50,000 nt of DNA from Chlamydiota bacterium (lineage in GTDB: Bacteria; Auribacterota; JACPWU01). Below are positions 45,381 through 50,000 of the stretch, piece after piece. Under the pieces are notes generated by a model. The model was not told the origin of the DNA and searched no databases. It was given only the letters and a program-made list of their open reading frames with translations. The translations under genes and the position numbers were made by a program. Within the stretch, counting starts at the first letter, position 1; the number at the start of each line of letters is the position of its first letter. The stretch covers positions 1-50,000 of the forward strand of contig JACOUC010000020.1 of NCBI GenBank assembly GCA_016178055.1, written 5' to 3'.

Positions 45381-45392
45381 AAGTATGATTTT

Positions 45393-46145
45393 CTACTCTT
45401 TCTCTATTTCCTCTAAAATTTCATCCGGAATGTCAAAATTGGCATAGACATTTTGAACATCATCATGATCTTCAAGATGACTCATCAAATCTAAAACTTT
45501 TCGAGCGTCGGATCCTGATACGGGAACGGTATTCTGAGGAAGAAAGGTTAATTCTGATTGACTGATTTTAATATGATGGGCGGCCAAAGCACTCTTCACC
45601 GCTTCAAGACTGGCTTGGGGGGTCACAATATCAAACGTTTCATCTTCGACCTTAAAATCTTCAGCTCCTGCATCGGTTGCGATTGTAAATAAAGCATCCT
45701 CTTGGGCCGAATTTTTTGGAACCGAGATCAGCCCCTTTTTATGAAACATCCAGGAAACCGACCCCGTTCCACCTAAATTTCCTCCACTTTTAGAGAAAAC
45801 AGCACGAATCTCTGCTGCCGTCCGGTTCTTATTATCCGTTAAAGCTTCTACAATAATCGCAACTCCGCTTGCCCCATACCCTTCGTACATCTGCTCTTCA
45901 TAATTGACCCCAGGCAATTCACCCGTCCCCTTTTTAATGGCTCGGTCAATATTATCTGCAGGCATGTTTGCTTCTTTTGCATTGGCAAGAACGGTCCTCA
46001 ACCGAGGATTCGTATTAGGATCAGCCCCTCCTAGACGTGCCGCCACCGTAATTTCTTTCACGACCTTGCTAAAAACCTTGCCTCTTTTAGCATCGGCCGC
46101 CGCCTTCTTATGCTTAATCGTCGCCCATTTTGAATGTCCGCTCAT
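45393..46145 (-). CDS. yebC: YebC/PmpR family transcriptional regulator
   Basis: The start is at MSGHSKWATIKHKKA; nine extra upstream codons come from a pseudogene region. The product has 250 residues. It shows AAADAKRGKVFSKVVKEI, NPRLRTVLANAKEANMPADNIDRAIKKGTG, YEGYGASGVAIIVEALTDNKNRT and a C-terminal beta-rich domain. YebC proteins bind DNA or, as TACO1/YebC2 members, help translation through proline-rich sites. Next to ruvC as in many genomes. Confidence 0.96.
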   Translation of the reverse strand: MSGHSKWATIKHKKAAADAKRGKVFSKVVKEITVAARLGGADPNTNPRLRTVLANAKEANMPADNIDRAIKKGTGELPGVNYEEQMYEGYGASGVAIIVEALTDNKNRTAAEIRAVFSKSGGNLGGTGSVSWMFHKKGLISVPKNSAQEDALFTIATDAGAEDFKVEDETFDIVTPQASLEAVKSALAAHHIKISQSELTFLPQNTVPVSGSDARKVLDLMSHLEDHDDVQNVYANFDIPDEILEEIEKE

Positions 46146-46224
46146 AAATGATATTCCTCTGTCTGACACCAATCGTTATTCGCCGTTCTCCTATCACCAT
46201 TCTAGAGAAGGAGGGTATTTGCTG

Positions 46225-46296
46225 CAGGACAACCTTGTCAGGTCGAATCTCTCGAACGATTTTCTTGGTGATATTTTCAATTGTTACGGTCTCCAT
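46225..46296 (-). pseudogene. Fragment of a minimal nucleotidyltransferase (MNT) antitoxin
   Basis: METVTIENITKKIVREIRPDKVVL reads like the opening of a MntA-type nucleotidyltransferase, up to the point where FGSxARG should follow. After VVL the frame continues with unrelated residues into yebC. It overlaps the HicB remnant in another frame. Very short, so uncertain. Confidence 0.35.
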
Positions 46297-46399
46297 GCAC
46301 AATTTCATTTTGGATATGAGCACCGGCAAATCCAGGAACATACCCGACATAAAATCTGGTTTCAGGGCAATGCTCAATAACGGTCCTATAGGTTTTCAT
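46277..46399 (-). pseudogene. Truncated HicB-type antitoxin remnant
   Basis: A 40-codon frame with ATG (GGAG about seven bases upstream) reads MKTYRTVIEHCPETRFYVGY, then VPGFAGAHIQNE, matching the first strand-turn-strand of HicB proteins (usually YVGYVPGxxGxHTQGET). It then ends at TGA after a few unrelated residues. A HicA toxin gene is not visible on either side, so this is probably a relic. Confidence 0.55.
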
Positions 46400-46472
46400 A
46401 CGTAATCTCCTATGCCTCATCTTAACTCTTCTTTAGGAATCCGTCAATCCCACCAAGAATCCCTTGCCTTCC

Positions 46473-49400
46473 CTACATCGAACCCTGAGTGGCTTCTTCT
46501 TCCTGACGTAACCATTGCAAGCGTTCTAGAGGAGTTCGGGGAGCTTTCATGGGTTTTTTTAATTCATTTCGATCGACCTTCTTAAAAGCATTCAAAAGGT
46601 CTTGGTCCTTGACTGAATTTCCAGAAACAAGTTTCTCTAAAATCCAATCCATTTGTTGATCATCTAAGGCACCTCTCACCACAAGATAAACAAGATTTTC
46701 TCCTGAAAGAGGATCCGTCTTTAATAAATCGGCATAACGATCCTGATCTCCTTCTGCAATCACAAACCGAACACGCTCTTCTCTATTCCCACTTCGTTGT
46801 GCCCCCGCAAAAAATTCATGGATTACATCCCCTTTCACCTTTGCTCCTAGGGCGTGACTTCTAACCGCCTCATCATGAGCCTCATAGTAGCAAACAGTCA
46901 TGTTATCTTTTAACTGATCACACCTATCTCCACAAACGGATTTAAAAATTTTCTCAGTCAGATCAGAAGGTAAATCACCTTTTGAGACCCCTTCAGGAAG
47001 AACAATAGAAATCACGATTTTAAATTTGTTCTTTTGAAGCAGCTGAATAGAATAGTTGTAGAAGAGTTCAAAGTTATCACGAGAGGCCTTCACCTCCCAC
47101 TCTCCAGAACCCTTTTGAGCAAGTTCAATACCAAATGTTTTTTGGGTCATCACCAAAACTTTGAGTGGAGTTTCATCTCTCTTTTTACCTTTGATAGGCT
47201 CGCGATAATTTGCCAATCGATCTTGATATTGTTCACCGACCGTCTTAACACGGGCCTGAAGTAACCATCCATTCTTCAAAATTCCAACCTTGTCTCCTTC
47301 CAAATCTGAATCCTTCTTTGTATCATTCTCATCATGATATTTCACCACCCATCCTTTTTTCAGAGATTGAGGGTCACGTAAAAGAGTCAGCAATAATTTC
47401 TGGAAGCGATCGGGGTGAATGGCTCCCAAACTTGCAAGGTCAAGATAGAGATAACCGTTATTGAATAACGCTCTTCTAACACAAAAATCTCTCACTGCGA
47501 AACGAGTTGCTGGAGAAAGATCCACAGAAAGCCACTGTCCCTCGTTCAATACCTCTAAATTTCCAGTGGTAGAAAATCTCAAAATTTTGGACTGTGATTT
47601 TTGAATTAAAACTTTTAATTCATCCGACATATGAGTCTGCTGTCCTAAGTCTGCTAAGGCATTGATTGCTTTCTGATCGCGAAGGCGTTCCAATGCTGCA
47701 AAAAATCCAAAGACAGGCGTTAAGCCTGAGAGGAAAACTTGAGATAGAGGATTGTAACTTTGAATGGGTTCTACCTGGTGCCTCAATTCTTTTTGTCCGT
47801 ATCTTAAAACAACATCCAAAGACTGGTGAGATAAAATTTCATGAGAAATCCCATAATATTCGTTTCCAGCAACATAGTTTTCGATAAGCAAACTTAAGCC
47901 TCCCGCATAAGTCCTCCCACTTCTTAAGTGATTTGCAATAAGAAGAAAAAGAACCGCTACATCCTGAACCATGGGAAGTCTTGCATCATCATTGATCGTT
48001 CTTTGAGCGCTTGTTTCCTGAGCCATACGCAAATTGACGACTCCTTCAATATGACGCATCAGGTCTCCAAAACTGGGCTGATCGGTAGCCAAAAACTTTA
48101 AGGTATTGTCAATGGCCTGAGTTAAGTCCTGATCTTCAGGATCGGCACTCAAGTGCTGTCTTAAGAGCGAAAGATAATCTTCTCTCTCAAGACTCTGAAG
48201 AAAATGGGGTGCTTTGTCTTGAATATTTTGAATGAGGTTAAATTTTGCTTCAAGAGATACGTTTTTCGCAAAAGTCTGGGCAAGCTCACCTCCATTTTTA
48301 CTTAAAGCCTCTCCACTCACTTTTTCTTGAATGTCTCGAAGAGCCGCCTCTTCTCCTTGAGATAAACTCTCAAGACTCTTTGGATCTTGGGCACGTCGCC
48401 TGATCAACTCTCGAGCGACTCTTCCCTTGACCGTTCCATCGATCACCCTCTCACTCTCAGGAAGATCTAAGTCAAAGAGAGGTTCCATTAAGACCATTTC
48501 CGTATGAAGCGCACGGTTAAAGAGATCTATTTTCTCAGGAGTGGCAGAAACTCCGAGCGCCTCCATTCTCACTGGTAACTGAAGTCTACGCCATCCTTCG
48601 ATAAATTCATGGGGAATGGCATCTTTAAAAAACCCCTCTGTCATAGCAATGCGAATGGTATGGTCCTTGACTTGTGTGACGGCTGGTTCTAAAACACCTA
48701 AATCTTTTGCCAAATAAATCTGAACCGTATAATTTTGTCTAACTTCGGAAAATGTTATAAAAGATCCCTTTTCAGATTGACCCCCCTCGGGAGGAGTTGC
48801 AAGAGCTCCAAGCACTTTCTTGAACAGATCTAATCTAATATCCTCAACCTTCAGACCTAATTTTCCAAATTCACCCTCAAGAAATTCAGGCGCATAACGA
48901 TTAACCATCTCTAACATTTTTTTGGCTTGTTCTCTTTCTTCCTCTCTAACTCCCCGCGTCACAATTTGACCTCCATCAATTCGGGTAAAAACTCGATTGA
49001 CCTCTTCTTGTGTCAGATTCGGAACACCCATCCGTTTTTGATGGGAACCGGAAGATGAATCATCTTCAGCTAAGGGAGTTTCCGAAGTATCACTCCATTG
49101 CAAATGACGAGCACTCCGCTGGCCTCCATTGATTTTAACAAAGTTGATTTTAAAACCATCCCGACAGGGCTTAGATTGAATTTGATACTGAAAAACAGTA
49201 GCCCCTGATTTTACTCTTACAAAAGCTTGTAGCCCTTCTTGCCCTATGCTCAGTTCCAACTCAAAGGCATCTCCACTGTCCCCGAGTCCGCTTAGAATAA
49301 CCTCCTCTCCCTCCGAAAATCCCAATCGAAGGGTTCCCTTTGCCCCCAAGTTTCCATGAAGACGATCTGCATCTCGAACCTCCACGGCCAATGACTCGGA

Positions 49401-50000
49401 AACATTCCCGCTTCGTTCGGCCTCTAAAAACCGTTGGACAAGATGTCTAAACTGAAAGGTGTCAGGATCCCAATTAAAAAACTGAAGCAAGCGAATATCA
49501 CTTTGAAGACCGATCATCTCTGGAGTATTCGCAGAAACTCCCCCCTGAACAAGTTCTCCATAGTATTTCTTCAGTTCATCGAATAAGTGCCCACCCTTTT
49601 TCTTATTCTGCGCCAACACCCCTTCCCCATTTCCACGAATTTTTTTAAGAAAATCTGGAACTGAAGATGCTCCTCGATGATACTTCCGAATAATCCCTTG
49701 AATCTCATTGAAAACTCTTTTTTGCGTCGTAGGGTCAATCTGTTGAGTCATTTCCTTCCTTCTTCGATTCCACCACCCAGCCGCTTTTCCAGAAACCTTC
49801 GCAGCGCTCCAAGCCGTTAAAGCGCTACGCAATTTTCCATCATTCACGTAACTCTCAAGTGTAATACCCTCCACCTTATCTACTTGTCTGGCAGAAGGGG
49901 GCTTCCCTCCTAAAGAAGGTGTGGAGTGAAGATATTCCGAGGGGTCTAAAAGAACCAATCCCTCCTCTCTTCCATCCTCTGTGAGTCGAACCAAAACAAA
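46473..50000 (-). CDS. Giant uncharacterised protein, 3' part (start outside the window)
   Basis: At least 1174 residues lie in the window, and the frame is open to the edge, so the N-terminus is missing. I do not recognise a family. The sequence is soluble, charged and mixed alpha/beta. Recognisable stretches are a long polar helix-rich part (about 75-200 from the edge), a likely beta segment (LRLGFSEGEEVILSGLG) at about 220-300, a DSSSGSHQKR linker, and helical regions such as FIPHEFIEGWRRL-like KDAIPHEFIEGWRR and YGISHEILSHQSLD. No transmembrane helix or signal can be judged. Very long unknown proteins are common in Omnitrophota. It is not clearly tied to yebC, which lies downstream. Confidence 0.75.
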   Translation of the reverse strand, partial: FVLVRLTEDGREEGLVLLDPSEYLHSTPSLGGKPPSARQVDKVEGITLESYVNDGKLRSALTAWSAAKVSGKAAGWWNRRRKEMTQQIDPTTQKRVFNEIQGIIRKYHRGASSVPDFLKKIRGNGEGVLAQNKKKGGHLFDELKKYYGELVQGGVSANTPEMIGLQSDIRLLQFFNWDPDTFQFRHLVQRFLEAERSGNVSESLAVEVRDADRLHGNLGAKGTLRLGFSEGEEVILSGLGDSGDAFELELSIGQEGLQAFVRVKSGATVFQYQIQSKPCRDGFKINFVKINGGQRSARHLQWSDTSETPLAEDDSSSGSHQKRMGVPNLTQEEVNRVFTRIDGGQIVTRGVREEEREQAKKMLEMVNRYAPEFLEGEFGKLGLKVEDIRLDLFKKVLGALATPPEGGQSEKGSFITFSEVRQNYTVQIYLAKDLGVLEPAVTQVKDHTIRIAMTEGFFKDAIPHEFIEGWRRLQLPVRMEALGVSATPEKIDLFNRALHTEMVLMEPLFDLDLPESERVIDGTVKGRVARELIRRRAQDPKSLESLSQGEEAALRDIQEKVSGEALSKNGGELAQTFAKNVSLEAKFNLIQNIQDKAPHFLQSLEREDYLSLLRQHLSADPEDQDLTQAIDNTLKFLATDQPSFGDLMRHIEGVVNLRMAQETSAQRTINDDARLPMVQDVAVLFLLIANHLRSGRTYAGGLSLLIENYVAGNEYYGISHEILSHQSLDVVLRYGQKELRHQVEPIQSYNPLSQVFLSGLTPVFGFFAALERLRDQKAINALADLGQQTHMSDELKVLIQKSQSKILRFSTTGNLEVLNEGQWLSVDLSPATRFAVRDFCVRRALFNNGYLYLDLASLGAIHPDRFQKLLLTLLRDPQSLKKGWVVKYHDENDTKKDSDLEGDKVGILKNGWLLQARVKTVGEQYQDRLANYREPIKGKKRDETPLKVLVMTQKTFGIELAQKGSGEWEVKASRDNFELFYNYSIQLLQKNKFKIVISIVLPEGVSKGDLPSDLTEKIFKSVCGDRCDQLKDNMTVCYYEAHDEAVRSHALGAKVKGDVIHEFFAGAQRSGNREERVRFVIAEGDQDRYADLLKTDPLSGENLVYLVVRGALDDQQMDWILEKLVSGNSVKDQDLLNAFKKVDRNELKKPMKAPRTPLERLQWLRQEEEATQGSM

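Noticed and set aside
46114-46377. 87-residue protein-coding gene overlapping the yebC start
   Set aside because: It overlaps yebC out of frame and contains only a short nucleotidyltransferase-like stretch; better explained as a relic.

Overview
The window is a bacterial chromosome segment of moderate, AT-leaning composition. It carries LptF/LptG (so an outer membrane with LPS export), a gap-pgk-tpi-secG glycolytic operon, an HPr kinase/HPr/enzyme I set without visible sugar permeases, many repeat-filled intergenic spaces and a very long uncharacterised protein. This combination resembles Candidatus Omnitrophota (former OP3) or a related uncultured Gram-negative lineage. That assignment is inference; no rRNA is present.

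Layout. 1-318 is a tandem array of a 95-bp hairpin-rich unit. 344-9424 holds an AlbA_2/ATPase-type regulator, a TerC membrane protein, a cupredoxin-like lipoprotein, a PuuD-like membrane protein, a CCA-adding enzyme, a ClpX-like AAA+ unfoldase, an unknown membrane protein and an HpnH-type radical SAM enzyme. 9616-13316 holds dcd, a degenerate NrdD-like protein with an ATP-cone, and a processive GT2. 13401-22128 holds a VOC protein, a second GT2, a UbiA-type prenyltransferase, a methyltransferase, a CDF transporter, a DJ-1 protein, a thioredoxin-like protein, YchF, a secreted beta-propeller-like protein and two small redox/zinc proteins. 22388-25294 is a hybrid histidine kinase with a CheY-like regulator. 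A tRNA-Leu(GAG) and a BT1-type transporter follow. 27043-30884 is gapA-pgk-tpiA-secG. 30992-34954 holds a DUF433/DUF5615 toxin-antitoxin pair, a ComF-like protein and lptF-lptG. 35068-38297 holds ahcY and a nucleotidyltransferase-MetK fusion. 38424-38966 is a MazF-type pair with a frameshifted toxin. 39064-42836 is hpf-hprK-ptsH-ptsI. 42948-46145 is yebC-ruvC-ruvA-ruvB. The last 3.5 kb is the 3' part of a giant uncharacterised protein.

The most unusual content is the non-coding vocabulary. Seven copies of an AT-rich inverted-repeat element, three copies of a GTCGACAG-type element, and several other families with different words but the same arms-plus-loop plan occupy the gaps between genes. 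Some run into reading frames and form the last residues of proteins (NrdD-like, thioredoxin-like, RuvC, PGK). A separate element of about 130-150 bp has ends of the form TGATCCCACCACCT...AGGTGGTGGGATGA. It sits exactly between a stop codon and the next start codon at lptF/lptG and upstream of the metK fusion, so its ends appear to supply a stop on one side and a ribosome-binding site plus start on the other. The second notable item is the uninterrupted reading frame joining a sugar-nucleotidyltransferase-like domain to a complete MetK, with a Shine-Dalgarno and ATG for MetK kept inside the fusion.
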